A DNA stretch of 64,000 nt from Clostridioides mangenotii TR (GCF_000498755.1 NZ_AXUS01000004.1:62001-126000); one strand, 5' to 3'. Counted from the stretch's first letter, positions 38,107 through 47,810 are shown. Numbers and translations: made by a program. The notes: generated by a model not told the origin, from the letters alone.

Positions 38107-40005
38107 CTAGAATATATTTTTCTTATAAACTAAGTAAAGCTCTTGTATTTCATCTATCTTATCTTTAAGCTCTAATTGTAAATTAGAAGCTGCTTCGTAA
38201 TCCTTTTCGTTTATTGCATCCTTAATTCTCGTAAAAAGAGATTTTTTTGTTAAAGTATCCTTCATTATATCGTATTTAAGATCAGATATTGCATTCCAGT
38301 TTACTTCATCGAGTGCATCCATATTGTCATTTGTATGTCTCTTTTCTATGCCTCTGATTATCTTTACATCATTTCTTATTATTCTAGAAGTAAGTTGCTT
38401 TTGCCATTTATCTAATGCTCCAACTTTAAAAGAGTTTATTATTATATCTGTAAAAACTCCACCTTGCTTTAAAGATTCTAGCTTATCTTTATGTATATCT
38501 AAATTTTTCATATTTTCAAATACAGTTCTAGGCGGAACTCCAAATCTTTTTACTCTCTCTTCTTCTGTATAGTAATTAAATATATTATTCTCATCTCTAT
38601 ACGCTCTGTCTTTTTCTAAGTAGAAACTCTCTTCTCCTACATCTTTAGATATTTCTTTTTCGAGAGCCTTAGTATCTAATCCGCTCTTTGCAACAACTTT
38701 AATCCCTTCAAGCATCATTTGGTAGCATCCAGCAGCTACAAGGTATGTATTTGAAAGTGGACTTGGAGATCTAAGCTCAAATCTCATATTTCTAGGGCTC
38801 TTTAAATCTCTAATTACCCCTATTAATACTGATCTATTTCTAGAAGGAATCTCATATGCGTGCCCTAGTGTAGCAACAGTACAAACTGGAGCTTCAAACC
38901 CCGGAACTAATCTATTGAACTCATCGCTAGTAGATGTAACTATAGGGCTTAATACCTCATAGTTTTTAAGTATTCCCATTAGTGCTCCATATCCTATTTC
39001 ACTAAGGTAATCATCTTCTAGTTTTGTAGGCGCAAGTAAGTTTATACCTCTACCGTCTTTTAGATTCGCACTTACTCCTATATGTGTATGTCCTCCGCTG
39101 CCTGCAACCTTTTCAATTGGCTTAGCTTTGAATGTAACTTCTAGTCCATGTGAAGAAAATACATCATCAATTACATTTCTAACTAAAAGTTCGTTGTCAC
39201 ATGCTTGCAATGGTCGAGCAAACTTCCAAGAAATTTCTAATTGCTCCATAGCGTGATTTATTTTACCATCTATACTTATTGAACTTGGAATTCCTCCAAC
39301 TTCTTTATGTGCCAACTCCGGCTCTATTCCCAATTTTTTAAGCTCCGTAAGAGTCTTTTCAAGACAAGTTCTAATTACTCCATGTGTTCTCTTCCAATAT
39401 TGCTCTTTTAAACTTTGCGAAACATAAAGTTTTTCTAAGTTTGCCTTATCTTCTGGAGTATTTACCCAAAACTCTAATTCTGTTGCTGTAGTAAGCGATA
39501 TGTCTACAATGTCTTCTACAGAGTCTATTCCCAAATTATTAATCATATGAGGATGCTCCCTAAAGATTTTTAGTAGAGATTCTTTAAAATACTCATCAGC
39601 CTTCTCAATAATTCCTCTAGAACAAACTTTTTCATTATCATGAATTAAATATGCTGGTATTATCAACGTTCCAACTGGAAGCCCAGTATTTTCATCGATA
39701 TTCTCTTTGTTGTAATCAATATACCATCTTGCTTCGGAGTCTGGCATTAGATCAACTTTTGCATTGTTTAAAGTAGCTATTTCATATAGCTCAACGCTAG
39801 ATCCATCAGTCTGAATAGCAGAAGATAAAAACTTTTTAATATCTTTTAAAAATAAGTTTATTGGTATTTTTACATCTGTTGCATTGCCCCCAAGATCGAC
39901 ACCCATAAGTGATACAAACTTAATATTTGAATTCTCACTTAATACAGTTTTAAGCTCATCGTCAGTGTAGTTTTCTTTTTCAATAAAATACAGTAATTCC
40001 TTCAT
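38107..40005 (-). CDS. Glutamine synthetase, long clostridial form
   Basis: The catalytic core runs from FVSLMGVDLGGNATDVKIPI through TELEFWV, VAGSGGHTHIGVS (ammonia/glutamate loop and metal ligands), NRLVPGFEAPV, and RNRSVLIGVI then RFELRSPSPLSNTYLVAAG. About 120 extra C-terminal residues form charged helices, giving 632 residues against about 445 for GlnA type I and about 700 for type III. It makes glutamine from glutamate, ammonia and ATP. No PII or GlnR gene is adjacent. The extra helices may be regulatory; that is inference. Confidence 0.85.
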   Translation of the reverse strand: MKELLYFIEKENYTDDELKTVLSENSNIKFVSLMGVDLGGNATDVKIPINLFLKDIKKFLSSAIQTDGSSVELYEIATLNNAKVDLMPDSEARWYIDYNKENIDENTGLPVGTLIIPAYLIHDNEKVCSRGIIEKADEYFKESLLKIFREHPHMINNLGIDSVEDIVDISLTTATELEFWVNTPEDKANLEKLYVSQSLKEQYWKRTHGVIRTCLEKTLTELKKLGIEPELAHKEVGGIPSSISIDGKINHAMEQLEISWKFARPLQACDNELLVRNVIDDVFSSHGLEVTFKAKPIEKVAGSGGHTHIGVSANLKDGRGINLLAPTKLEDDYLSEIGYGALMGILKNYEVLSPIVTSTSDEFNRLVPGFEAPVCTVATLGHAYEIPSRNRSVLIGVIRDLKSPRNMRFELRSPSPLSNTYLVAAGCYQMMLEGIKVVAKSGLDTKALEKEISKDVGEESFYLEKDRAYRDENNIFNYYTEEERVKRFGVPPRTVFENMKNLDIHKDKLESLKQGGVFTDIIINSFKVGALDKWQKQLTSRIIRNDVKIIRGIEKRHTNDNMDALDEVNWNAISDLKYDIMKDTLTKKSLFTRIKDAINEKDYEAASNLQLELKDKIDEIQELYLVYKKNIF

Positions 40006-40194
40006 TCATTCTCTCTCCCATTTTTATGAATTTATTCACTTAGCTATATATACAATATCACCTATATTAACAAACATTGAACATTTTTTTCTTAACAATA
40101 TTCGTGTTTTGTTTCTTTGTTATTAATTATTATATAATAGTTTGGCCAAATTCTCAATATTTTTATTATTAAAAGAACACTATCAAAAATTGCA

Positions 40195-40947
40195 TTATTT
40201 GAGAACAAGTTCTACAGGACAATGGTCTGAACCTAATACATCTGTATGAATACTTGCACCTTCAAGTCTATCCTCTAACTTTTTAGATACGCAGAAATAG
40301 TCAATTCTCCATCCTGCGTTGTTCTTTCTAGCATTGAATCTATAAGACCACCAAGAATACGCACCTTCAAGCTCTGGATTGAAGTATCTAAAACTATCTA
40401 TAAAACCTCTATCTAGTAAATTTGTAAGCTTTGCTCTTTCTTCATCTGTAAATCCAGGATTTTTTCTGTTATTTTTTGGATTTTTTAAATCTATATCTTG
40501 ATGGGCTACATTTAAATCTCCACAAACTATTACTGGTTTTTTATTGTCCAATCTAATAAGATAGTCTGTAAAGTCATCCTCCCACTTCATTCTGTAATCA
40601 AGTCTTTTTAATTCATTTTGAGAGTTTGGAGTGTAAACTGTAACCATATAAAAATCTTCAAATTCTAAAGTAATAACTCTACCCTCTTTATCATGTTCTT
40701 CAACCTCCAGTCCGTAAGTAACATTTAGAGGCTCTTGTTTAGTGAATATAGCAGTCCCTGAATATCCCTTTTTTTCAGCGTAATTCCAGTACTGATGGTA
40801 ACCCTCTAACTCTAAATCTATCTGACCTTCTTGAAGTTTACTTTCTTGTATACAAAATATATCTGCGTCTACCTCATTAAAAAAATCTACAAATCCTTTA
40901 CCGACACACGCTCTTATACCATTAACATTCCACGATATTAATTTCAT
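40195..40947 (-). CDS. xth: Exodeoxyribonuclease III
   Basis: This AP endonuclease/3'-5' exonuclease of base-excision repair shows all the landmarks of ExoIII/ExoA: ISWNVNGIRA, FCIQESKLQ (metal Glu), YSGTAIFTK, VTVYTPNSQ, CGDLNVAHQDIDLKNPK (catalytic Asp/Asn), GFTDEER, SWWSYRFNARKNNAGWRIDYF and GSDHCPVEL (catalytic His). Length of 250 matches B. subtilis ExoA. AGGAGG precedes the ATG. It appears to be monocistronic, with AT-rich spacers of about 150 bases on both sides. Confidence 0.96.
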   Translation of the reverse strand: MKLISWNVNGIRACVGKGFVDFFNEVDADIFCIQESKLQEGQIDLELEGYHQYWNYAEKKGYSGTAIFTKQEPLNVTYGLEVEEHDKEGRVITLEFEDFYMVTVYTPNSQNELKRLDYRMKWEDDFTDYLIRLDNKKPVIVCGDLNVAHQDIDLKNPKNNRKNPGFTDEERAKLTNLLDRGFIDSFRYFNPELEGAYSWWSYRFNARKNNAGWRIDYFCVSKKLEDRLEGASIHTDVLGSDHCPVELVLK

Positions 40948-41100
40948 TTTATCCTCCTGATTGCTTTAGTTATAACCACATTAATTATAACCAACTAGTT
41001 TATTTAATTAATTAAATTTTATTTATATCTTATAATTCTCATCATACAATTATTTATTGTTTACTTTATCTTAAATTTATTTTAGCACTAAGTTTTATTA

Positions 41101-42051
41101 CTAAATTCTTAAAGCAAGTGTTAGTTCTTCAGCGTCTATCGATGATACATGCACATCTGCGCCCAACTCAAATCCTCCGAAATTAAACCTTCTTGGTATG
41201 ATATGAATGTGTGCATTGAAGTAAGCTTCTGTATCTATATTTTTAGGATGAGTATGAAAGCATAAATTAAACGGCATATATCCATTCATCTCATATATAT
41301 TTACAAATAATTTTTTAAATGTATCAGAAAGCTCTTTTATATCTCCATCAGTCAAGTTTTCAAATTTAATATTATCTTTAAATATAACTCTAACCTCTCC
41401 ACTGTATTTAGTAGCATATGGAACTATTACCAAAAATGAATTTCCGTTATATACAACCCTATTCTCAAGCTCTAACTCCTCTTTTATAATATCGCTGTAA
41501 AGAGATCTTGCATTTTCTTTATAGTATTTAAGCGCTATATTTAATTCATTTTGCACTTCTGGCGGCACTAAAGACATCGACATTATCTGAGAATGTGGAT
41601 GCATAAGTGATGCTCCAGCTTTTCTTAAGAAGTTTTTAAATATATTTACATACTCTACTTTTTCTTCCTGTATTAATGATTTATACCTATTTTTAAACAT
41701 GATAAACATATCTTCAAACTCTTCTTCTGTCATGTCGTAAAAGCTCCCATTATGTCTATATGTATCGACCATAACCTCATGCTTTCCAAATATCTGAGAT
41801 GATGATTCATCTATTATAGGAAACTTGTTGTACACTGATTTTACATACCACTCCAAATCTCTGCTTATTTCGAAAGTAGGCTCAGTAGTATACTTCTCAT
41901 TTCCCCTACAAAATGGGCACCATTCATTGTGAATTCCCATTTCTTCTGTCTCTTCTATTTGATGTGAACTTTTGTCGTGCGGTCTTTTAATTCGATCGGC
42001 TGCAAAAATTATTAAATCATCAGTAATTTTATCTCTCCTTAATTCTTTCAT
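41101..42051 (-). CDS. GalT-like nucleotidyltransferase (HIT superfamily)
   Basis: CPFCRGNE near residue 46 supplies the structural zinc Cys pair of galactose-1-phosphate uridylyltransferases. NIFKNFLRKAGASLMHPHSQIMS near 140 holds the H-P-H nucleotidyl-transfer site, and a second His cluster lies near 285 (AHIHIIPRR). At 316 residues it is of the compact, divergent type often labelled DUF4931 rather than true GalT. The sugar phosphate used is unknown, and no Leloir pathway gene is nearby. It starts with AGGTG upstream and is monocistronic. Confidence 0.78.
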   Translation of the reverse strand: MKELRRDKITDDLIIFAADRIKRPHDKSSHQIEETEEMGIHNEWCPFCRGNEKYTTEPTFEISRDLEWYVKSVYNKFPIIDESSSQIFGKHEVMVDTYRHNGSFYDMTEEEFEDMFIMFKNRYKSLIQEEKVEYVNIFKNFLRKAGASLMHPHSQIMSMSLVPPEVQNELNIALKYYKENARSLYSDIIKEELELENRVVYNGNSFLVIVPYATKYSGEVRVIFKDNIKFENLTDGDIKELSDTFKKLFVNIYEMNGYMPFNLCFHTHPKNIDTEAYFNAHIHIIPRRFNFGGFELGADVHVSSIDAEELTLALRI

Positions 42052-42336
42052 AAATACACCTCGCCAATATAATTGTTTTTACATATATCTCTATTATATG
42101 TTATTTAGGATATTGGTTAAATAGATTTGTTCTATTTTACAATAACGACAATTCCCAATGTTCTGTAAATTTCGCACTAATTTGTATAAATAATCTGAAA
42201 AATTTAAAATAATATTTTAATTTATGCTGATTTTTAAATTATTCTGTGATATCATAAAGTTGTATTTAAATATTTTTATGTTCGTTACATAGAAAACTTT
42301 ATTACATTTTAATATTTTTATTGGGAGGTATTTATT

Positions 42337-43539
42337 ATGAAATATTCTAAAAGATTAACATCTATGCAATCTTCACCAATTAGAAGACTTGCACCTTACG
42401 CTACAGCTGCTAAGGAAAGAGGAACAAAAGTTTATCACCTTAATATAGGTCAACCTGATATCAAAACTCCTCAAGGATTTTTTGATGCAGTAAAAGATTT
42501 TAAAAGCGAAGTTCTAGAGTATGCTGGTTCAGAAGGTATTCCCGAATTAATAGAAGCACTACAAAATTACTACAAGACATATAATATTGATTTTGATAAA
42601 GATGAAATACTAGTAACAAACGGAGGTAGTGAGGCATTAATGTTCACTATGATGGCTGTTTGTGATCCAGGCGAAAATATCCTAGTTCCAGAGCCATTCT
42701 ACACTAACTACAATGGATTTGGTCAGGCAGTTAACGTAGAAATGAACCCTGTTACTACAACAGCAGAAAACGGATTCCACTTACCACCTAAAGAAGAGAT
42801 AGTTTCTAAATTGAACGATAAAACTAGAGCTATATTAATATCTAATCCAGGTAATCCAACTGGAGCTATATATACAACAGATGAACTTCATATGTTGGCT
42901 GATATAGCTAAAGAAAACAATCTTTGGTTAATAGCTGACGAAGTGTACAGAGAGTTCGTTTACGATGGGCTTGAGTATACAAGTTGCGGAAACTTAAAAG
43001 ATATTAAAGATAGAGTTATAATAATAGACAGTGTTTCTAAGAGATACAGTGCTTGTGGAGCTAGAATTGGTTCTGTAGCATCTAAAAATAAAGGACTTAT
43101 AGCTGAAATACTTAAATTATGCCAAGGAAGACTTTGTGTCCCAACACTAGATCAAGTAGGTGCTGTTGCACTTTACAAAACTCCAACTTCATACTTCAAA
43201 GAAGTTAACGAAGAGTACAGAAAAAGAAGAGATGTTTTATACAACGAATTAATCAAAGTTAACGGAGTAATCTGTGAAAAACCAACTGGTGCATTCTACA
43301 TAGTTGCAAAACTTCCAGTTGACAATGCAGAAGATTTCGCTATATGGATGTTAAATGAATTCTGTAAAAATGATTCTACAGTAATGTTTACTCCAGCTGA
43401 AGGATTCTATGCAACTCCAGGTTTAGGAAGAAATGAGATAAGACTTGCTTACATCCTTAACCAAACAGATCTTCAAAATGCAGCTACTCTACTTAAAGAA
43501 GGTTTAGAGCAATACGTTGCATTAAAAGCTAAAGCTTAA
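42337..43539 (+). CDS. PLP-dependent aminotransferase, class I/II (aspartate-type)
   Basis: Landmarks are LNIGQPDI at the start, YAGSEGIPELIEAL, VTNGGSEALMFTMMA, ISNPGNPTGA, WLIADEVYREFVY (Asp for the pyridine N), SVSKRYSACGARIG with the PLP Lys, and NEIRLAYI for the substrate carboxylate Arg. It likely transaminates aspartate or aromatic/branched substrates; the family does not allow finer assignment. AAGCTTAA ends the gene and a strong terminator follows. GGGAGG lies nine bases before the ATG. Confidence 0.9.
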   Translation: MKYSKRLTSMQSSPIRRLAPYATAAKERGTKVYHLNIGQPDIKTPQGFFDAVKDFKSEVLEYAGSEGIPELIEALQNYYKTYNIDFDKDEILVTNGGSEALMFTMMAVCDPGENILVPEPFYTNYNGFGQAVNVEMNPVTTTAENGFHLPPKEEIVSKLNDKTRAILISNPGNPTGAIYTTDELHMLADIAKENNLWLIADEVYREFVYDGLEYTSCGNLKDIKDRVIIIDSVSKRYSACGARIGSVASKNKGLIAEILKLCQGRLCVPTLDQVGAVALYKTPTSYFKEVNEEYRKRRDVLYNELIKVNGVICEKPTGAFYIVAKLPVDNAEDFAIWMLNEFCKNDSTVMFTPAEGFYATPGLGRNEIRLAYILNQTDLQNAATLLKEGLEQYVALKAKA

Positions 43540-43564
43540 TATATAAAGATAAATTAATTAAAAT

Positions 43565-43617
43565 AAAAAGAGCAGCTCTTAAAACTAAAATATGTTTTAA
43601 GAGCTGTTCTTTTTTTA
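43565..43617 (+). terminator. Intrinsic terminator after the aminotransferase gene
   Basis: AAAGAGCAGCTCTTAAAAC pairs with GTTTTAAGAGCTGTTCTTT (one G-U), followed by a T run. Confidence 0.92.
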
Positions 43618-43791
43618 CATATACGCCAATTTATACGAGCTAATATTGATTATGATAAATAACCAAACTTATAAATATAACTGACCTTTCCCCATAATCA
43701 CTGAAGTCCCTGCAATTGAAACACTTTCAAAATCGTCCGATTATTTTGCCATGGAGCGAACTTTGAAAGTCCGCTTTTTGTAAGACCTCTT

Positions 43792-45237
43792 CTATACACG
43801 TAAATCAACATCTACCTTATCAAGTTCATCTTCATAGTCTTTCAGAGCAGGATCTATTACATCTTTAACAAAGTCATCTACTTGTTCACTAGATCTTCCT
43901 GTAAAGTTCTTTGGATCCATTATAGATAATATCTCTTCTTTGCTCATTTTAAATGAATCATCTTCAACTATTAGAGAAATAAGGTTATTATCTAATCCTT
44001 CATGCTTAACTCTATATGCCGCTTTCATTGAGTACTCTCTTATAATTTCATGAAGTTCTTGTCTATCTCCACCTCTTTTTACAGCTTCCATAAGAATTGT
44101 TTCAGTAGCCATAAAAGGTAATTCTTCATTTACATGTTTGTTTATCATATTTTCATAAACAACCATACCATCAGTTACATTGATACCTATATCTAAGATT
44201 GCATCTGCTGCCATAAACGCTTGAGGTATAGAAAGTCTCTTATTTGCAGAATCATCTAGTGTTCTTTCTAGCCACTGAGTTGATTGAACCATAGCAGGGC
44301 TTAGAGATTCAGATATAATAAACTTGCTCAGCGAAGATATTCTTTCACTTCTCATTGGATTTCTCTTATATGCCATAGCTGATGATCCTATTTGATTTTT
44401 TTCAAATGGCTCTTCTAATTCTTTTAAATGTTGTAAAAGTCTTATATCATTAGTCATCTTGTGCATACTTTGTGCAATTCCTGAAAGTATACTTATAACT
44501 TGGTAGTCAAGTTTTCTAGTATAAGTTTGTCCACTTACAGCGTATGATGATTCAAATCCCATCTTAGCGCAAACTATTTTATCTAATTCTTTAACTTTAT
44601 CGTGGTCACCATCGAATAAACTTAAAAAGCTTGCTTGAGTTCCAGTAGTACCCTTAACTCCTCTAAGCTTCATATTATCAAGTCTATAGTTTAAATCCTC
44701 TAAATCAAGCAATAAATCTTGTGCCCAAAGACAAGCTCTCTTTCCTACAGTAGTCAACTGTGCCGCTTGGAAATGTGTAAATCCAAGAGTTGGAACATCT
44801 TTATATTTCAAAGAGAATTTCTTTAAGTTATTTATTAAATTAGCCAATTTTATTCTTAAAAGTCTTAGACCTTCTGTCATCTGAATAACATCGGTATTGT
44901 CTCCAACATAAGCTGAAGTAGCCCCAAGATGGATTATCCCCTTCGCTTTTGGGCACTGTAACCCATAAGCTTTAACGTGAGACATAACGTCGTGTCTGAC
45001 TTCCTTCTCTATTTTTCTAGCTTCATCAAAATTTATATTATCTATATTTTCTCTAAGCTCATCAAGCTGCTCTTCAGTTATATTTAAACCTAAATCATGT
45101 TCTCCTTCAGATAATGCAACCCATAATTTTCTCCATGTTGAGAATTTAAATTGCGGTGAAAATATATAACTCATATCTTTACTGCAATATCTATCTGTCA
45201 ACGGGTTTGTGTACGTAATATATTTATTGTCTACCAT
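43792..45237 (-). CDS. purB: Adenylosuccinate lyase
   Basis: The fumarase/aspartase superfamily signature GSSAMAYKRNPMRSERI (about residues 280-296) and TSAYVGDNTDVIQM, THFQAAQLTTVGKR identify PurB, which splits SAICAR and adenylosuccinate in purine synthesis. The 481-residue length is that of the longer clostridial form. TAGGAGG precedes the ATG. On the minus strand TTGTTA and TATAAT with 17-base spacing lie about 50-75 bases upstream. A CGAACAAT motif there (near 45299) loosely resembles a PurR box, which I treat as unproven. No other pur gene is adjacent. Confidence 0.93.
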   Translation of the reverse strand: MVDNKYITYTNPLTDRYCSKDMSYIFSPQFKFSTWRKLWVALSEGEHDLGLNITEEQLDELRENIDNINFDEARKIEKEVRHDVMSHVKAYGLQCPKAKGIIHLGATSAYVGDNTDVIQMTEGLRLLRIKLANLINNLKKFSLKYKDVPTLGFTHFQAAQLTTVGKRACLWAQDLLLDLEDLNYRLDNMKLRGVKGTTGTQASFLSLFDGDHDKVKELDKIVCAKMGFESSYAVSGQTYTRKLDYQVISILSGIAQSMHKMTNDIRLLQHLKELEEPFEKNQIGSSAMAYKRNPMRSERISSLSKFIISESLSPAMVQSTQWLERTLDDSANKRLSIPQAFMAADAILDIGINVTDGMVVYENMINKHVNEELPFMATETILMEAVKRGGDRQELHEIIREYSMKAAYRVKHEGLDNNLISLIVEDDSFKMSKEEILSIMDPKNFTGRSSEQVDDFVKDVIDPALKDYEDELDKVDVDLRV

Positions 45238-45361
45238 TAATAAGTCCTCCTAATATATTTAAATAATTATATCAACATAATAATTATATGAAATTTCACG
45301 AACAATAACAAGTATTATAAAGCTTTTATTCATATTTTATAACTTTTTCTTTTAATTATCG

Positions 45362-46249
45362 CTATCTAAACTCTATAATGTTATCGACCTTTCCATTAGA
45401 CATAAAGTTTAAAACATACTTGTATCTCTGAGCATAGTGTTTATCGCTCCATCCGAGTTTATTTTTTAGGACCTCTTCATCAAGCCCAAACATCAAATTT
45501 ATAGCAGCATATGAATGCCTAAAATCTCTAGCTGAGTACTGTGGTAATTCAGCCATATCGAGAGCTTTTCTTACAATAATTCTGACATTTCTATCAGTTA
45601 TAAAATCGCTCTTTTGAGTTGTAAAAATAAAACTATCACAGTTATCTATATTTTCTCCAAGACCCAAAGAAGCTCTATACTCTTCTAATGTAAATAAAAG
45701 ATATGGATGAATTAACATCGATCTCTCTTTTCTTCCCTTTCCTAATTTAATATATACCTCTCCATCTGGATCTTTATAGATATCTTTCCATTTCAGATTT
45801 ACAAGCTCATTTAACAAGCATCCAGTTGTTATTAAGCAAACTATAATAGCGCCATCTCTTACTTTTAATTTTGGAACTATACTTAAAAGATTATTTATTT
45901 CCTCTATATTTAATACATCATCTTTATTTTTAATCCTAGTAACAGTCGGTTTTTCAATACTTCTAAAAGGATTAATCTTAATATACTTCTCTTTATTTAA
46001 GTAATTGAAATAGCTATGTAAATAACTGTATACTTTTTCTGAAGTAGATTTAGCATAAGTTTTCTTTACAAACTCCATAAACTTCTCGCAATCGTATTTA
46101 TCTACATCTACAAAATTTTTACCACCTATAAATTTTTTAAATTGCACAAGCTTTGAAAAATAATCGTACTTTGTATTGGGACTCATCTTTACAGAAAAAT
46201 TATTAAAAACCTCATACTCAAAATCTTCTAATATTTTCACATTGTTCAT
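45362..46249 (-). CDS. Tyrosine recombinase-like protein with atypical catalytic residues
   Basis: Residues 1-95 form a core-binding SAM-like domain and residues 105-290 a catalytic-like domain. The beta-hairpin Lys (LGKGRKERSML), the box II second Arg (DFRHSYAA), LGW and the Tyr (RYKYV) are present. However, box I reads TTGCLLNELVNLKW where recombinases have TGLRISEL, so the first catalytic Arg is replaced by Leu. The H of H-x-L-R is replaced (RDFR). The ATG has GGGGTG upstream. The protein is full length at 295 residues, with no decay signs, so it may be a DNA-binding protein without strand exchange. It is divergent from uppP. Confidence 0.8.
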   Translation of the reverse strand: MNNVKILEDFEYEVFNNFSVKMSPNTKYDYFSKLVQFKKFIGGKNFVDVDKYDCEKFMEFVKKTYAKSTSEKVYSYLHSYFNYLNKEKYIKINPFRSIEKPTVTRIKNKDDVLNIEEINNLLSIVPKLKVRDGAIIVCLITTGCLLNELVNLKWKDIYKDPDGEVYIKLGKGRKERSMLIHPYLLFTLEEYRASLGLGENIDNCDSFIFTTQKSDFITDRNVRIIVRKALDMAELPQYSARDFRHSYAAINLMFGLDEEVLKNKLGWSDKHYAQRYKYVLNFMSNGKVDNIIEFR

Positions 46250-46428
46250 CTAATCACCCCTACCATTACTTTCATGTATAACATTACTATATCATATCTT
46301 AAATATACTTAAAATGAAAATTACTTACTATTGTCTACTTATCAACCCTATGATATTATAAATTAGTAAACTTAGCATATAATAACTATTAAAAAAGAGA
46401 TTAAAATTAGTATTGGAGGTAGTAAAAT

Positions 46429-47256
46429 TTGGAAGGATTCAGTTTAATTGAAATACTTAAAGCTGTCGTTTTAGGTATTGTTCAGGGAATAACAGAGTGG
46501 TTACCAGTAAGTAGTACAGGGCATATGATATTAGTCGATGAGTTTATTAAACTAAACTTCTCTGCGAGTTTTATAAATACATTTTTAGTTGTAATACAAT
46601 TCGGTTCAATTCTTGCAGTATTATTGATATTCTTTAAGAAGTTAAATCCATTTGACAAAGATAAAACTTCTATACAGAAAAATGAAACTATCGATTTATG
46701 GATAAAAGTAATAATAGCTATAATTCCATCAGGAGTAATAGGAGTATTATTCGAAGACAAAATAGATGAATTGTTCTTCAACTCTACCGTAGTTGCTATA
46801 GCTCTTATAGTATACGGTATAATAATGATAATGTTAGAAAACAGAAATAAAAAACCTAAGTTTAACAGCTTCAAAGACGTTACATATAAATTAGCTTTTG
46901 CGATAGGGATATTTCAATGTTTAGCTCTTATACCAGGAACATCTAGATCTGGTTCTACAATTATCGGTGCTGTTTTACTTGGAACATCAAGATTTGTGGC
47001 TGCTGAGTTTTCATTCTTTATGGCGATCCCTACAATGTTAGGTGCCAGTGCATTAAAACTTTTAAAAGCAGGATTTGCATTTTCAGGCTTTGAATGGCTT
47101 GTACTACTTATCGGATCAGTAGTTGCATTCCTAGTTTCTGTAGTAGTTATAAAATTATTTATGGATTATATCAAAAAACACGACTTCAAACCATTCGGTT
47201 ACTACCGTATAGTATTAGGTATAATTGTTTTGGCTTATTTCTTTGTTTTAAAATAA
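46429..47256 (+). CDS. uppP: Undecaprenyl-diphosphatase
   Basis: This polytopic membrane enzyme recycles undecaprenyl pyrophosphate to the phosphate carrier for peptidoglycan synthesis and gives bacitracin resistance. The two catalytic motifs are visible: GITEWLPVSSTGHMIL near residue 22 and LIPGTSRSGSTI near residue 168, among about eight membrane helices. TTG at 46429 is preceded by GGAGG at nine bases. Length of 275 is normal. It is monocistronic, and one copy of the palindromic repeat lies 40 bases downstream. Confidence 0.95.
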   Translation: MEGFSLIEILKAVVLGIVQGITEWLPVSSTGHMILVDEFIKLNFSASFINTFLVVIQFGSILAVLLIFFKKLNPFDKDKTSIQKNETIDLWIKVIIAIIPSGVIGVLFEDKIDELFFNSTVVAIALIVYGIIMIMLENRNKKPKFNSFKDVTYKLAFAIGIFQCLALIPGTSRSGSTIIGAVLLGTSRFVAAEFSFFMAIPTMLGASALKLLKAGFAFSGFEWLVLLIGSVVAFLVSVVVIKLFMDYIKKHDFKPFGYYRIVLGIIVLAYFFVLK

Positions 47257-47296
47257 TGAGGTAAAAGAATTGTAAATAAGGCAAAATATAAAGTTT

Positions 47297-47360
47297 GCAG
47301 ATGTCTAGCACCGCAGATTGGGAAAAAGTCTGTAACTGTGCTGGACATCTCCATATTTCC
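47297..47360 (+). repeat. Palindromic repeat, copy C
   Basis: AGATGTCTAGCAC / GTGCTGGACATCT arms flank CAGATTGGGAAAAAGTCTG then TAACT, the same loop as copy A in the same orientation. The right arm through CTCCAT also matches copy A; the left arm beyond 13 bases has decayed (AAATATAAAG is still shared). It lies 40 bases after uppP. Confidence 0.8.
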
Positions 47361-47479
47361 CCACCACTCAAAGTTGTCATTTCTCTGTATAAAGTGAGGT
47401 GTCGTAAACGAGATTTTATTAAATTTTCGCCCTTTTGATAACGACCTTCAAAGATGGTTGATATCCGCTATTTGATAAC

Positions 47480-47640
47480 CATTCACCGTACATAAAATCC
47501 CAAGTGTTTCATTTACAATTCCCTTGAAAACTCTATGAAAATGAAACTTAGAAAAACCTGCAACATCAGCAAGATCTTCAAGAGAAAGAGAATCCTACAA
47601 ATGAGTTTCTATAAAATCTTGCACCTTGATCTTGATCTTG
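47480..47640 (-). pseudogene. Relic of an AraC-family regulator (HTH segment)
   Basis: On the minus strand one frame reads IKVQDFIETHL, a TAG stop, then DSLSLEDLADVAGFSKFHFH and RVFKGIVNETLG. This is a clear match to the first helix-turn-helix of AraC proteins (consensus LsLeelAe.agfSkfhFhRlFk). After that the match is lost and frames break. Nothing like an effector domain remains in the flanks. It is a decayed fragment within the 47257-47810 gap. Confidence 0.75.
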
Positions 47641-47680
47641 GTCCTGATCTTCCGCACTTCGCTCATACCAAAAGGAAGCG

Positions 47681-47798
47681 AAAAGGGATGTTGATGGAGA
47701 TAGATTTTATATAGGTAATGAGGGAGTTGTCTGGCGAGACTTCTTAGCCAGCCGACCTCAGAACCTATATAAAATCTGTCTCCATTAACATCCCTTTT
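47681..47798. repeat. Long palindrome with nested loop beyond the SF1 helicase gene
   Basis: Thirty-six-base arms run from AAAAGGGATG...TATATAGGT to its complement ACCTATATAAAA...CATCCCTTTT. The only two differences are G-U compatible in plus-strand RNA and A-C in minus-strand RNA. The 46-base loop has its own nested pairing (GAGG..CTGGC / GCCAG..CCTC). It sits 12 bases from the helicase stop codon and ends in TTTT, so it may terminate plus-strand reads. The loop differs from that of copies A-C. Confidence 0.75.
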
Positions 47799-47810
47799 CT
47801 CAACCTCCCC

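Noticed and set aside
43680-43785. Possible gene remnant after purB
   Set aside because: A minus-strand stretch reads SDDFESVSIAGTSVIMGKG but I recognise no family, and there is no start or conserved motif.
45295-45306. PurR-box-like CGAACAAT upstream of purB
   Set aside because: A single short match in AT-rich DNA, no second box, and PurR presence is unknown; kept only as a remark in the purB entry.
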